NCBI RefSeq assembly: GCF_030161095.1
Contig: NZ_BSPP01000008.1
Location: 73,109 to 137,108, forward strand
Source: Cypionkella aquatica
GTDB taxonomy: Bacteria > Pseudomonadota > Alphaproteobacteria > Rhodobacterales > Rhodobacteraceae
Direction: 5' to 3'
Length of the DNA stretch: 64,000 bases
Shown: one piece after another, positions 49,881-58,785 of the stretch
Layout of the letters: each line of letters starts with the position of its first letter
Numbering within the stretch: the stretch's first letter is position 1
The notes under the pieces: model-generated
The model's input: only the letters and a program-made list of their open reading frames with translations
Told to the model about the DNA's origin: nothing
Databases searched by the model: none
Translations under genes and position numbers: made by a program

Positions 49881-50876
49881 ATGACCCTGATGAAACACCT
49901 GCTGGGTGCGGCGGCGACTTTGGCGCTGACTGCGGGCGCGGCTTTGGCTGAACCTGCGATCATCTTCGATCTGGGCGGCAAGTTCGACAAATCGTTCAAC
50001 GAGGCAGCGTTCAATGGCGCCGAGAAATGGGCAAAGGAAACCGGCGGCACCTATAAAGAGCTGGAAATGCAATCCGAAGCCCAGCGCGAGCAGGCTTTGC
50101 GGTCGCTGGCAGAAGATGGCGCGAACCCGATCATCATGACCGGCTTTGCCTTTGGTGACGTGCTGAACACCGTGGCCCCGGATTTCCCGGACACCAAGTT
50201 CGGCATCATCGACATGGTGGTGGAGCAGCCGAACGTGAAATCGGTGGTGTTTACCGAAGATCAGGGCAGCTATCTGGTTGGCATGATGGCTGGCTTGGCA
50301 TCCAAGACCAACACGGTTGGTTTCATCGGCGGCATGGACATTCCGCTGATCCGTCGCTTTGGCTGCGGCTATGCGCAGGGTGTGAAGGCTGTGAAGCCGG
50401 ATGCAACGGTTATTCTGAACATGACGGGCACCACCCCGGCGGCTTGGAATGACCCGGTGAAGGGTGCGGAATTGGCGAAAGCGCAGAAATCGCAGGGCGC
50501 AGACGTGATTTATGCAGCAGCGGGCGGCACTGGGGTTGGTGTTCTGCAAACCGCCGCGGATGAAGGTATTCTGTCGATCGGCGTCGACAGCAACCAGAAC
50601 TACATGCATCCCGGCAAGGTTCTGACTTCGATGCTGAAGCGCGTCGATAACGCCGTCTATGAGGCGTTCAAGGAAGGCGAAGAGCTGAAGCCCGGCATCA
50701 ATGTGATGGATCTGAAGGCTGGCGGCGTTGATTATGCTATGGACGACAACAACGCAGCACTGGTGACGCCAGAGATGAAAGCGGCTGTCGATGCGGCGGC
50801 TGAAAAGATCAAATCGGGCGAGTTGGTTGTGCATGACTACATGTCCGACAACAGCTGCCCGGCTGGATCGTTCTGA
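49881..50876 (+). CDS. BMP-family ABC transporter substrate-binding protein (nucleoside type)
   Basis: A 331-residue periplasmic or lipid-free binding protein with a signal peptide (LLGAAATLALTAGAALA). IFDLGGKFDKSFNEAAFNGA is the BMP-family opening with the purine-stacking Phe, AAGGTGVGVLQTAADEG and IGVDSNQNYMHPGKVLTSML are further family blocks. BMP proteins such as PnrA bind purine nucleosides. It heads an operon with an ATPase (overlap 1 nt), two permeases and a purine nucleoside phosphorylase, which strongly supports nucleoside import. Confidence 0.92.
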   Translation: MTLMKHLLGAAATLALTAGAALAEPAIIFDLGGKFDKSFNEAAFNGAEKWAKETGGTYKELEMQSEAQREQALRSLAEDGANPIIMTGFAFGDVLNTVAPDFPDTKFGIIDMVVEQPNVKSVVFTEDQGSYLVGMMAGLASKTNTVGFIGGMDIPLIRRFGCGYAQGVKAVKPDATVILNMTGTTPAAWNDPVKGAELAKAQKSQGADVIYAAAGGTGVGVLQTAADEGILSIGVDSNQNYMHPGKVLTSMLKRVDNAVYEAFKEGEELKPGINVMDLKAGGVDYAMDDNNAALVTPEMKAAVDAAAEKIKSGELVVHDYMSDNSCPAGSF

Positions 50877-52450
50877 TGGTGGCTACGGCCAATAATGGAG
50901 GGCGGCAGGCAACTGCCGCCCTCACTCCATATGCCATTGAGCTGAAAGGCATCTCGAAGGCCTTTGGTCCGGTTCAGGCGAACAAGGACATCAATATTGC
51001 CGTGCCGCGTGGCACCATTCACGGCATTATCGGCGAGAATGGCGCGGGCAAATCAACGCTGATGTCGATCCTGTATGGATTTTACCGTGCCGATGCGGGT
51101 GAGGTTTATATCAACGGCAAGCTGACCCCGATCCCCGACAGCCAGAGCGCCATTCGCGCCGGTATCGGGATGGTGTTTCAGCATTTCAAACTGGTGCAGA
51201 ATTTTACCGTACTAGAGAATGTGATCTTGGGGGCCGAGGATGGCCCGATGTTGAACACTTCACTGGCGAAGGCGCGCAAGGTCCTAGGGGATCTGAGCCG
51301 CGAATATGAGATGGATGTGGACCCGGATGCGCTGATCGAAGACCTGTCGGTTGGGCATCAGCAAAGGGTAGAGATTTTGAAGGCGCTGTATCGCCAAGCC
51401 GATATTCTGATTCTGGACGAGCCGACGGGCGTGCTGACCCCGGATGAGGCAGACCATTTATTCAGGATTTTGAACGGCTTGAAGGATCAGGGCAAGACCA
51501 TCATCCTGATCACCCATAAGCTGCGCGAGATTATGGAGGCGACGGATAACGTCAGCGTCATGCGTCGCGGCACGATGGTGGCGACGGTGAAGACCGCTGA
51601 AAGCAGCCCTGAGTCGCTGGCCGAGTTGATGGTGGGCCGCAAGGTTTTGCTGGAGGTCGAGAAGGTGAAGGCCACGCCGGGAGCGGTGGTTTTGGCGGTA
51701 GAAAACCTGCGGGTGAAGGACGATGACGGGATCGAGCGGCTGAAAGGCGTCAGCTTTGAAATCCGCGCGGGCGAGATTTTGGGCATCGCAGGCGTGGCAG
51801 GCAACGGCCAGTCGGAACTGCTTGAGGCGTTGGGCGGCATCGCGCGGGCGACCGGGCGGATCACGCTGAAAGGCGTGGATTTGCCACTGGTGGGTTTGGC
51901 CGCAAATGGGCAAACCCGGCGCGCGGCGGGGATTGCGCATGTGCCAGAGGATCGCCAGCATCTGGGGCTGATCATGGATTTCAGCGCTTGGGAAAACGTG
52001 GCGTTTGGCTATCACAACGACCCGAAATATCAGAAAAACGCCGTGTTCATGGACAATGACGCGTTGCGCGCCGATACCGAACGGAAGATGGCGACTTATG
52101 ATGTGCGCCCGCCGATAGCGACGCTGGCTGCCAAGAATTTCAGTGGCGGCAATCAGCAAAAGATCGTCGTGGCCCGCGAGATGGAGCAGAACCCAGACTT
52201 GTTGTTGATCGGTCAGCCGACGCGCGGGGTGGATATTGGCGCGATTGAATTCATCCACAAACAGATCGTGGCCCTGCGCGATGCGGGCAAGGCGATCTTG
52301 CTGGTGTCTGTGGAACTTGATGAAATCATGTCGCTTTCCGACCGGATTGCGGTGATGTTTGACGGGCAGATCATGGGCACGGCAGATCCTGAAACCACCA
52401 ACGAGCGCGAATTGGGGCTGTTGATGGCCGGTGTAAGCGGGAAGGCTTGA
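50876..52450 (+). CDS. Nucleoside ABC importer, double ATP-binding protein
   Basis: A 524-residue protein with two fused nucleotide-binding domains, as in ribose/nucleoside (YufO/RbsA-type) importers. Domain 1: Walker A GENGAGKSTLM, signature LSVGHQQRVEILKAL, Walker B ILILDEPTGVLTP. Domain 2 is degenerate in Walker A (GVAGNGQSELLEAL), with signature FSGGNQQKIVVAREM and Walker B LLLIGQPTRGVDI. The ATG overlaps the stop of the binding-protein gene. It energises the two permeases that follow. Confidence 0.94.
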   Translation: MVATANNGGRQATAALTPYAIELKGISKAFGPVQANKDINIAVPRGTIHGIIGENGAGKSTLMSILYGFYRADAGEVYINGKLTPIPDSQSAIRAGIGMVFQHFKLVQNFTVLENVILGAEDGPMLNTSLAKARKVLGDLSREYEMDVDPDALIEDLSVGHQQRVEILKALYRQADILILDEPTGVLTPDEADHLFRILNGLKDQGKTIILITHKLREIMEATDNVSVMRRGTMVATVKTAESSPESLAELMVGRKVLLEVEKVKATPGAVVLAVENLRVKDDDGIERLKGVSFEIRAGEILGIAGVAGNGQSELLEALGGIARATGRITLKGVDLPLVGLAANGQTRRAAGIAHVPEDRQHLGLIMDFSAWENVAFGYHNDPKYQKNAVFMDNDALRADTERKMATYDVRPPIATLAAKNFSGGNQQKIVVAREMEQNPDLLLIGQPTRGVDIGAIEFIHKQIVALRDAGKAILLVSVELDEIMSLSDRIAVMFDGQIMGTADPETTNERELGLLMAGVSGKA

Positions 52451-52451
52451 G

Positions 52452-53597
52452 ATGAACAAACTACCGCAATGGGCCGATGTGGTTCTGGTGCCGCTTATCA
52501 GTTTGCTGTTGGCGGCGCTGGTCGCGGCGATTGTGCTGCTGGCAATCGGGCAAAGCCCGACGGCGGCGCTGGGGATCATGGTGAAGGGGGCGTTTGGCTC
52601 GGCCAATGGCTGGGGCTACACGCTGTATTACACCACCAGTTTCATCTTTACCGGGCTGTCGGTGATCGTGGCGTTTCATGCGGGCTTGTTCAACATCGGT
52701 GGCGAGGGTCAGGCGCAGTTGGGCGGGCTTGGCGTCGCGTTGGTGTGTCTGGCGCTGCCTTGGCCGCATTGGACCGTGGCGCTGCTGGCCGCGAGTTTGG
52801 GGGCGGCGGTGTTTGGTGCGGCTTGGGCGGCGATCCCGGCCTATTTGCAGGCCAAGCGCGGCAGCCATATCGTTATCACCACGATCATGTTCAACTATAT
52901 CGCCAGCGCGCTGATCGTTTATATGCTGGTCGATGTGCTGCGGCCTGCCGGGCAGATGGACCCGGCCTCGGCGCGGTTCCCGGCGGGGGCCAAGCTGCCT
53001 GCGCTGTCGGACATGCCGTTTATCAGTGAGTTTTTCGCCCGCATGAACCCGGATGGCACACCAAAGCTGACCAAGGCCGGGTTGCAGATGTATTCCAACG
53101 TGCCTGCCAATGTGACGCTGTTTATTGCTTTGGCGGCTTGCTTGGTGGTGTGGCTTTTGCTGTGGCGCACGCGGCTGGGGTATCAGATCCGGGCGTTTGG
53201 CAAATCGGAAGCGGCGTCGAAATATGCGGGGATCAATCCGGTGAAGATCACCATGATTGCGATGCTGATCTCGGGCGGTTTGGCGGGCATGATGGCGATC
53301 AACAATGTGATGGGATCGGCAGAGCGGTTGTTGCAGAACTCGGCCGAAGGTGCGGGCTTCATCGGCATCGCGGTGGCATTGATGGGGCGAAATCATCCGC
53401 TGGGCGTGTTGCTGGCGGCTTTGTTGTTCGGGTTCCTGTATCAAGGCGGGGCGGCTTTGGGGCTGAACACCACGATCCCGATTGAGATGCGGGTGGTGGT
53501 GCAGGGGCTGGTGATCTTGTTTACGGGCGCTTTGGATCAGATGGTGCGGATGCTGCTGGTCTGGGTCTTTGGCTTTGGGCGAAAGGCGGTGGCGTGA
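52452..53597 (+). CDS. Nucleoside ABC importer permease 1
   Basis: A 381-residue inner-membrane protein of the BPD_transp_2 type (YufP-like) with about ten helices. The key cytoplasmic loop is GYQIRAFGKSEAASKYAGI, and FNIGGEGQAQLGGLG near residue 80 is the usual motif of this subgroup. It begins 1 bp after the ATPase stop and its own stop overlaps the second permease gene. It forms a heterodimer with that permease. Confidence 0.92.
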   Translation: MNKLPQWADVVLVPLISLLLAALVAAIVLLAIGQSPTAALGIMVKGAFGSANGWGYTLYYTTSFIFTGLSVIVAFHAGLFNIGGEGQAQLGGLGVALVCLALPWPHWTVALLAASLGAAVFGAAWAAIPAYLQAKRGSHIVITTIMFNYIASALIVYMLVDVLRPAGQMDPASARFPAGAKLPALSDMPFISEFFARMNPDGTPKLTKAGLQMYSNVPANVTLFIALAACLVVWLLLWRTRLGYQIRAFGKSEAASKYAGINPVKITMIAMLISGGLAGMMAINNVMGSAERLLQNSAEGAGFIGIAVALMGRNHPLGVLLAALLFGFLYQGGAALGLNTTIPIEMRVVVQGLVILFTGALDQMVRMLLVWVFGFGRKAVA

Positions 53598-54565
53598 TGG
53601 ATTATGAAACCTTGATGCAGATTTTCGGGTCAACCGTGCGGTTGGGCACCCCCCTGCTGCTCGCCTGCTTGGCCGGATTGTTTTCGGAACGCGCCGGAAT
53701 TTTTGACATCGGCCTGGAAGGCAAGATGCTGGCGGCGGCGATGGCGGCGGGATCGGTCGCGGCGATGTCAGGCTCGGCTTGGATCGGGTTGTTGGCGGGG
53801 ATTGGCGCGTCGCTGATCTTTTCGGGGCTGCATGGTCTGGCCTCGATCACTTTTCGCGGCAACCAGTTGATTTCGGGCGTGGCGCTGAATTTTCTGTCGT
53901 CGGGCATCACGGTGCTGGTGGCGCAGGCGCTGTTTGGCCAAGGCGGGCGAACGCCGCCACTGGACGGAGCGGCGCGTTTCAACCCGATCACCCTGCCCTT
54001 CGCCGAAAGCCTGCAAGACGTACCGCTGATCGGACCTTTGTATTATCAGGTGATCTCGGGCCATTCCATTCTGGTCTATGCGGCGGTGGCGTTTGTGCCA
54101 CTGACATGGTGGGTGCTATATCGCACGCGCTTTGGTCTGCGGCTGCGGGCTGTGGGCGAAAACCCGGCGGCGGTGGATACCGCAGGCGTATCGGTGGTGG
54201 GTCTGCGCTACGCAGCGCTGGCGATCACCGGGGTTTTGTGTGGGATTGCAGGAGCTTACATGGCCACTGCCTTGCAAGCAGGCTTTGGGCGCGAGATGAC
54301 GGCCGGGCGCGGCTATATTGCGTTGGCCGCCTTGATCTTCGCCAAGTGGCGCCCTTGGCAAGCTTTGGGCGCAACGATGCTGTTCGGTTTTTTCCAAGCG
54401 CTCGCCCTGCGCCCCGATGTTGTGGAAAGCATCGCGCGCTTCAAAGTTCCGGTCTCGATGCTGGATGCGCTGCCCTATATCCTGACCGTGCTGGTGCTGG
54501 CAGGCTTTGTCGGCAAAGCGATTCCACCGCGTGCGGGCGGCGAGCCCTATGTGAAAGAGCGCTGA
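53597..54565 (+). CDS. Nucleoside ABC importer permease 2
   Basis: A 322-residue inner-membrane protein (YufQ-like) with about nine helices. GIFDIGLEGKMLAAAMAAG is the subgroup motif, and TRFGLRLRAVGENPAAVDTAGV is the ATPase-coupling loop. The ATG at 53597 overlaps the preceding stop by one base (GTGATG); a GTG one codon upstream is an alternative. A hairpin element lies between its stop and the nucleoside phosphorylase gene. Confidence 0.92.
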   Translation: MDYETLMQIFGSTVRLGTPLLLACLAGLFSERAGIFDIGLEGKMLAAAMAAGSVAAMSGSAWIGLLAGIGASLIFSGLHGLASITFRGNQLISGVALNFLSSGITVLVAQALFGQGGRTPPLDGAARFNPITLPFAESLQDVPLIGPLYYQVISGHSILVYAAVAFVPLTWWVLYRTRFGLRLRAVGENPAAVDTAGVSVVGLRYAALAITGVLCGIAGAYMATALQAGFGREMTAGRGYIALAALIFAKWRPWQALGATMLFGFFQALALRPDVVESIARFKVPVSMLDALPYILTVLVLAGFVGKAIPPRAGGEPYVKER

Positions 54566-54572
54566 CCGCTCG

Positions 54573-54621
54573 TTTCATCTGTTTCTAAATATCCCACGGG
54601 GTCCGGGGTGTGAAACCCCGG
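54573..54621 (+). repeat. Sense-oriented 3' element with GTGAA-loop hairpin, copy g
   Basis: TTTCATCTGTTTCTAAATAT (54573-54592) leads to CCCACGGGGT and the hairpin CCGGGGT-GTGAA-ACCCCGG (54603-54621). It sits inside the nucleoside operon, between the last permease and the phosphorylase. The same loop and 5' box occur at 61389-61440. It may partly terminate or protect the upstream transporter mRNA. Confidence 0.65.
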
Positions 54622-54647
54622 CCTCGGCAACAAGCGGAACGCAAGCC

Positions 54648-55442
54648 ATGCAAGAGCTGCTCACCACCATCCAAGCCCGTGCGGGCTCTGCCCCAGTGAA
54701 ATTTGGCCTGATCCTCGGGTCGGGGCTGGGGCATCTGGCCCAAGCCGTGCAAGGCGTGGCGATCCCCTACGCGGATCTGCCGGGATTTCCGCATGTCGGA
54801 GTGTCGGGGCACAACCCAAATCTGGTGATCGGCGATCTGGAAGGCATCCGCGTCGCGGTATTCGGCGCGCGCGAGCATTACTATGAGAACGGCAACCCAT
54901 CCGCGATGCGGCTGCCGCTGACACTGCTGAAAGCCCTTGGCGCCGAAGCCCTGATCGCCACCAATGCCGCCGGATCGCTGCGCCCCGATATCCGCCCCGG
55001 CGATCTGATGCTGCTGAATGACCATATCAACTTTTCGGGCCTCAATCCACTGATCGGCGAGAAAACCGATGCGCGGTTCGTGCCGATGACGACCGCGCAT
55101 GACGCAGAGTTGCGCGCTGGCCTGAAAGCCTCGGCGGCAGCCGTCAACGTCGCTTTGCCCGAAGGCGTTTATGCCTAGTATTCCGGCCCGTCGTTTGAAA
55201 CCCCCGCCGAAATCCGCGCCATCAAGATCTTGGGCGGCGATGCAGTGGGCATGTCGACGGTGCCCGAAGTGATCCTTGCGCGTTTCCTTGGCCTCAGGGT
55301 CGCTGCCATCTCGACGATCACCAACATGGCTGCTGGCATGTCGGATGAACAGATCAGCCATGAGCACACCAAGGCGATGGCCCCCTTGGGTGCGGCGAAA
55401 CTGGAACAGGTGTTGCGTCATTTTTTGCGCACGCAAGCTTGA
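54648..55442 (+). pseudogene. Purine nucleoside phosphorylase interrupted by an in-frame amber codon
   Basis: The frame from ATG 54648 to TGA 55442 would encode 264 residues of a trimeric PNP (PunA/XapA type), but codon 177 (55176-55178) is TAG. Before it lie GLILGSGLGHLAQAV, GHNPNLVIG and NAAGSLRPDIRPGDL; after it, in the same frame, YSGPSFETPAEIRAI, DAVGMSTVPEVILAR and ISTITNMAAGMS. The substrate motif GVYA-x-YSGPSFETPAE is split exactly at x, where relatives have Trp or another residue; TGG or CAG to TAG is a single base change. All else is intact, so the mutation is recent, a sequencing error, or suppressed. The enzyme would phosphorolyse imported purine nucleosides. Confidence 0.88.
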
Positions 55443-55517
55443 TGGCCACAAGAGTTTGACAAGGCCCGCAAAGCCGCGCATGGCTTAGAAAATCCTTCTG
55501 TTTCCGGGCCACGGCCA

Positions 55518-56444
55518 ATGCAAATATACCTCCCCATTGCCGAGGTTTCGATCAACGCCTTCCTGTTGTTGGGATTGGGCGGCGTCGTCGGCTTTCTGTC
55601 GGGAATGTTCGGCGTGGGCGGCGGCTTTCTGATCACACCGCTGCTGCTGTTCATCGGAGTGCCGCCGGGTGTGGCGGTGGCGACAGGGGCGAACCAAGTG
55701 GTGGCCTCGTCGATATCGGGCGTGCTGGTGCAGATGAAGCGCAAAGCGGTGGATTTCCGCATGGGGCTGGTGCTGCTGGGGGGCGGTTTTGCGGGGTCGT
55801 TCATCGGGGTGCAGGTGTTTGCCTGGATGACAGCTTTGGGGCAGATCGACCTGTTCGTCCAACTGAGCTATGTGCTGTTTCTGGGCCTGATCGGCGGCAT
55901 GATGTTCATGGAAAGCGCACGGGCTTTGCTGCGCGCCCGCCGCGCGGGTGCTGCGGCCCCGATCCGGCGCTCGCATATCCACACTTGGGTGCATGGCCTG
56001 CCGCTGAAGATGAAGTTCCGCGCCTCGGGTCTGTATATTTCGGTGCTGCCGCCGGCGGCAATCGGGGCTGCGGTGGGTTTTCTGTCGGCGATCATGGGGG
56101 TGGGCGGTGGCTTTATTCTGGTGCCCGCGATGATCTACCTGCTGGGCATGCCAACGCGGGTGGTTGTGGGCACCTCGCTGTTCCAGATCATCTTTGTGAC
56201 CGGCTTCACCACGATCATGCATGCGATCAACAGCCAGACCGTCGATATGCTGCTGGCGTTTTTGCTGATCTTGGGCGGAGTGATCGGGGCTCAGATCGGC
56301 GCGCGGCTGTCAACCCGGCTGAAAGCCGAACAGCTGCGCATCCTGTTGGCGATCCTTGTGTTGACAGTCAGCTTCAAGATCGCGCTGGATCTGCTGCTGC
56401 AACCGGCCGAGTTGTTCACCGTGACGCCGGGGCTTTTGCCATGA
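55518..56444 (+). CDS. TSUP-family transporter (sulfite exporter TauE/SafE)
   Basis: A 308-residue membrane protein with about eight helices in two repeats, each marked by the glycine-rich motif: LSGMFGVGGGFLITPLLLF near residue 28 and LSAIMGVGGGFILVPAMIYL near residue 190. TSUP proteins export sulfite, sulfoacetate or related anions. Its stop overlaps the ATG of a TIGR02186-type gene. These two families often stand together, so they probably act as a unit. ATG at 55518 has no clear Shine-Dalgarno. Confidence 0.92.
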   Translation: MQIYLPIAEVSINAFLLLGLGGVVGFLSGMFGVGGGFLITPLLLFIGVPPGVAVATGANQVVASSISGVLVQMKRKAVDFRMGLVLLGGGFAGSFIGVQVFAWMTALGQIDLFVQLSYVLFLGLIGGMMFMESARALLRARRAGAAAPIRRSHIHTWVHGLPLKMKFRASGLYISVLPPAAIGAAVGFLSAIMGVGGGFILVPAMIYLLGMPTRVVVGTSLFQIIFVTGFTTIMHAINSQTVDMLLAFLLILGGVIGAQIGARLSTRLKAEQLRILLAILVLTVSFKIALDLLLQPAELFTVTPGLLP

Positions 56445-57199
56445 TCCGCGCGCTGATCCTGCTGCTGGCGCTCGTCAGCCCTGCGCTTGGCAATGAGGCG
56501 CTGGTCAGCGGCCTCAGCCAGAACCGCGTGCAGATCACCGCGAATTTCGATGGCTCGGAAATCCTGATCTATGGCGCTGTGAAACGCGACGCGCCGCCAC
56601 CCGAAGGTCCGCCGCTGGCAGTGATCGTAACTGTCGAAGGCCCCAGCACCGGGCTGGTGATCCGACGCAAGGAAAAGGTGGCAGGCATCTGGCTGAACCG
56701 CTCTTCCGTGACGGTGGATGCGGCGCCCAGCTTTTACGCGGTCGCAACCACCGACAAACTGCCCGCAATCCTGTCGGAAACCGAGGATCTACGCCACCAC
56801 ATCACCATCCCGCAAGTGATCCGCGCCGTCGGCATCAGCGACGAGGCTGAGAACGCCCCCGAATTCATCGCAGCACTGGAACGCATCCGACTGGATGAAA
56901 GCCGCTACCGTATCGCCGAACGCTCGGTGCAGCTGGCGGATGAGACGCTGTTTCGCACCGATGTCGCCCTGCCCGCCAACCTGACCGAGGGCAACTACAA
57001 GGTGCGGCTGTTTATCCTGCGCGGCGGCAAAGTGCTCGACACTCAAGAACGCTTGATTGGGGTGCGCAAAGCAGGGTTGGAACGCTTTTTGTTCAACCTC
57101 GCGCATCAACAGCCGCTGCTTTATGGCGTGCTGTCGCTGCTGATGGCGGCCTTCGCCGGTTGGGCCGCCTCTGCCGCCTTCCGCTATATCCGCACATAA
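56441..57199 (+). CDS. TIGR02186-type membrane-anchored protein
   Basis: A 252-residue protein with a signal peptide (LILLLALVSPALG), a periplasmic beta-rich body starting ALVSGLSQNRVQITANFDGS and EILIYGAVKRDAP, and a C-terminal membrane helix (LYGVLSLLMAAFAGWAASAA). This matches the alphaproteobacterial TIGR02186 family, found next to TSUP exporters. The ATG overlaps the transporter stop (ATGA). It may be a periplasmic accessory subunit; no activity is known to me. Confidence 0.88.
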   Translation: MIRALILLLALVSPALGNEALVSGLSQNRVQITANFDGSEILIYGAVKRDAPPPEGPPLAVIVTVEGPSTGLVIRRKEKVAGIWLNRSSVTVDAAPSFYAVATTDKLPAILSETEDLRHHITIPQVIRAVGISDEAENAPEFIAALERIRLDESRYRIAERSVQLADETLFRTDVALPANLTEGNYKVRLFILRGGKVLDTQERLIGVRKAGLERFLFNLAHQQPLLYGVLSLLMAAFAGWAASAAFRYIRT

Positions 57200-57221
57200 G
57201 CTGCTGCGCGCGCCCAAAAGC

Positions 57222-57336
57222 TTGCTCTTTCTGAAATACTCCCGCGCGGAGCGCTCCCACCTTTCCGCCCGCACGGCGTGGCCCCCCCTCGCCCGGCAGC
57301 GCCGCCGAGCGGTGGCTCGATGCCACCCGAGGCGGC
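57222..57336 (+). repeat. Structured 3' element, long form, copy e
   Basis: TTGCTCTTTCTGAAATAC (57222-57239), then TCCCGCGC-GGA-GCGC, a variable middle, and the end hairpin GCCGCC-GAGC-GGTGGC-TCGAT-GCCACC-CGA-GGCGGC (57301-57336). It is in sense to the TIGR02186 gene and lies against the converging thioesterase gene. Confidence 0.7.
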
Positions 57337-57348
57337 ACCACTTTCAGC

Positions 57349-57870
57349 TTACGCGCGATCTTCAGGCATAAGACCGGCCTCGGGCATCAGGCAATGCACC
57401 GAACCCAAGGCAAACGGTCGTTCGCGGTTGTCTTGCCAGGACTCAACCTGCACTGAGGCAAACCGCCGTCCCGAGCGCATCACCCTTGCCCGCGCATAGC
57501 AATCGCGCGGCAACCCGGCCCGCAGGTAATCGACGGTGAAATCAATCGTCTTCGGCAACGGTGGCACTTCGCCTGCGGCGACGCGCGCCGGGTCAATCCG
57601 GCCCGCCTCCAAATCGTCCCACAGGCTGCTCCATGCCAGCCCGATCAGCGCAGTTACTTCCAGAAACGACGCCGTCACCCCGCCGTGCAGCGCGGGCAGG
57701 GTTGGATTGCCGATAAGAATATCGGCATAGGGCAGCCACGCTGTCAGTTCGTCACCGCGCCGATCAAAGCGGATGCCCAGAAACTGCACATAGGGCACCG
57801 CCCCCACCAAAGCCGCCAGCGCGGTATCGCGGCGCGATTTCACCTGTGCGACGGGTTCGGGCCGCTTCAT
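57349..57870 (-). CDS. PaaI-type hotdog thioesterase 1
   Basis: A 173-residue acyl-CoA thioesterase-like protein. LPALHGGVTASFLEVTALIG is the hotdog helix with the HGG motif (Asn/Asp replaced by Glu/Thr positions further on), and TIDFTVDYLRAGLPRDCYAR the long central strand. The start at 57870 overlaps the stop of a second hotdog gene by 4 nt, so the two may form a hetero-oligomer or handle different chain lengths. Substrate unknown. Confidence 0.85.
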   Translation of the reverse strand: MKRPEPVAQVKSRRDTALAALVGAVPYVQFLGIRFDRRGDELTAWLPYADILIGNPTLPALHGGVTASFLEVTALIGLAWSSLWDDLEAGRIDPARVAAGEVPPLPKTIDFTVDYLRAGLPRDCYARARVMRSGRRFASVQVESWQDNRERPFALGSVHCLMPEAGLMPEDRA

Positions 57871-58301
57871 GAAGCACCGCCTTTCGGGCGATCCAAAGTG
57901 AACGCCCCCGTTCCCATCGCCACCGGGCGGGCGCTGTCGTCATCGCAAGCGACCACCCGCACAAAAGCCACCGATCTGGTGACGTGATGACATTCCGCCC
58001 GCGCCGTGATCCGCTGGCCGGGGCTGGCTGGCCGCATGTAATCAATCCGCAAATCCAGCGTCGCGGTAGAGATCGGTGCCGCCGGATGGCTCATCACCGC
58101 CGCCCCCGAAGCGGTATCCATCAGCGCCGAAATCGCACCGCCATGCAGCACGCCCGTTGCCGGGTCGCCAACAAGCCGGGCGTCCCATGGCATCTCGATG
58201 CTGGCGCTGCCCGCGCCAATCTCGGTCAGTTGCATGCCCAGCGCGCGCGAAAACGGCAGGGCTTCGATGAATTGGCGGGCGATGGTCAGAATATCAGGCA
58301 T
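57867..58301 (-). CDS. PaaI-type hotdog thioesterase 2
   Basis: A 144-residue protein of the PaaI/YbgC-like hotdog fold. TGVLHGGAISALMDTASGAA has the HGG and catalytic Asp (in place of Asn/Glu in relatives), followed by ATLDLRIDYMRPASPGQRIT. Such proteins release free acids from CoA thioesters. It lies upstream of its paralogue and diverges from a MerR gene of the fatty-acid cluster, which fits a role in acyl-CoA clearance. Confidence 0.88.
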   Translation of the reverse strand: MPDILTIARQFIEALPFSRALGMQLTEIGAGSASIEMPWDARLVGDPATGVLHGGAISALMDTASGAAVMSHPAAPISTATLDLRIDYMRPASPGQRITARAECHHVTRSVAFVRVVACDDDSARPVAMGTGAFTLDRPKGGAS

Positions 58302-58398
58302 AGCGCTATAATCGCGCGCGCCGGGCCAAGTGCAAGACCTCGCTTACAATTCTTGCACCGCAAGCGCTCAAAGCCTAGTCTGATACCCGGAGGCCCAA

Positions 58399-58782
58399 AT
58401 GACCGAGACAAGGCTAAGCTTCAAAGAGATGTGCGCGAAATTCGAGGTCACGCCGCGCACCTTGCGTTATTACGAATATATCGAGCTGCTGGCCCCTGAA
58501 AAGGATGGGCGGGCGCGGTTTTACACTGCGCGCGAAGTGGCACGGTTGACGCTGATCCTGCGCGGTCGGCGGTTTGGCTTCAGTCTGGAGGAAATCCGCC
58601 AATGGCTGCTGATTTACCGTAAAGAAGGCACCGCGACTCAGTTGAAGCAATGGCTAGAGCTGGCCGACCGCCAACTTGCCGATCTAAGCAGGCAACGGGC
58701 CGAGCTGGAAACCAGCATCAGCGATCTGCGGGCATTGCGGGATACTGCGGCGTTGGAAATCGGGAAACTCGGCGAGAATTGA
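58399..58782 (+). CDS. MerR-family regulator 1
   Basis: A 127-residue regulator. MCAKFEVTPRTLRYYEYIEL is the winged helix-turn-helix and RRFGFSLEEIRQWLLIY the second helix pair; the rest is a dimerising coiled coil (ELADRQLADLSRQRAELET). There are no Cys clusters, so it is not a metal sensor. GGAGG precedes the ATG. It resembles the short LiuR-like MerR proteins that control acyl-CoA degradation genes, and a close paralogue follows. Confidence 0.87.
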   Translation: MTETRLSFKEMCAKFEVTPRTLRYYEYIELLAPEKDGRARFYTAREVARLTLILRGRRFGFSLEEIRQWLLIYRKEGTATQLKQWLELADRQLADLSRQRAELETSISDLRALRDTAALEIGKLGEN

Positions 58783-58785
58783 CAT

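Noticed and set aside
55176-55178. TAG as pyrrolysine or another recoded residue
   Set aside because: Pyrrolysine machinery is not expected in this group, there is no PYLIS-like context to recognise, and PNP activity does not need such a residue. A nonsense mutation or base error is simpler.
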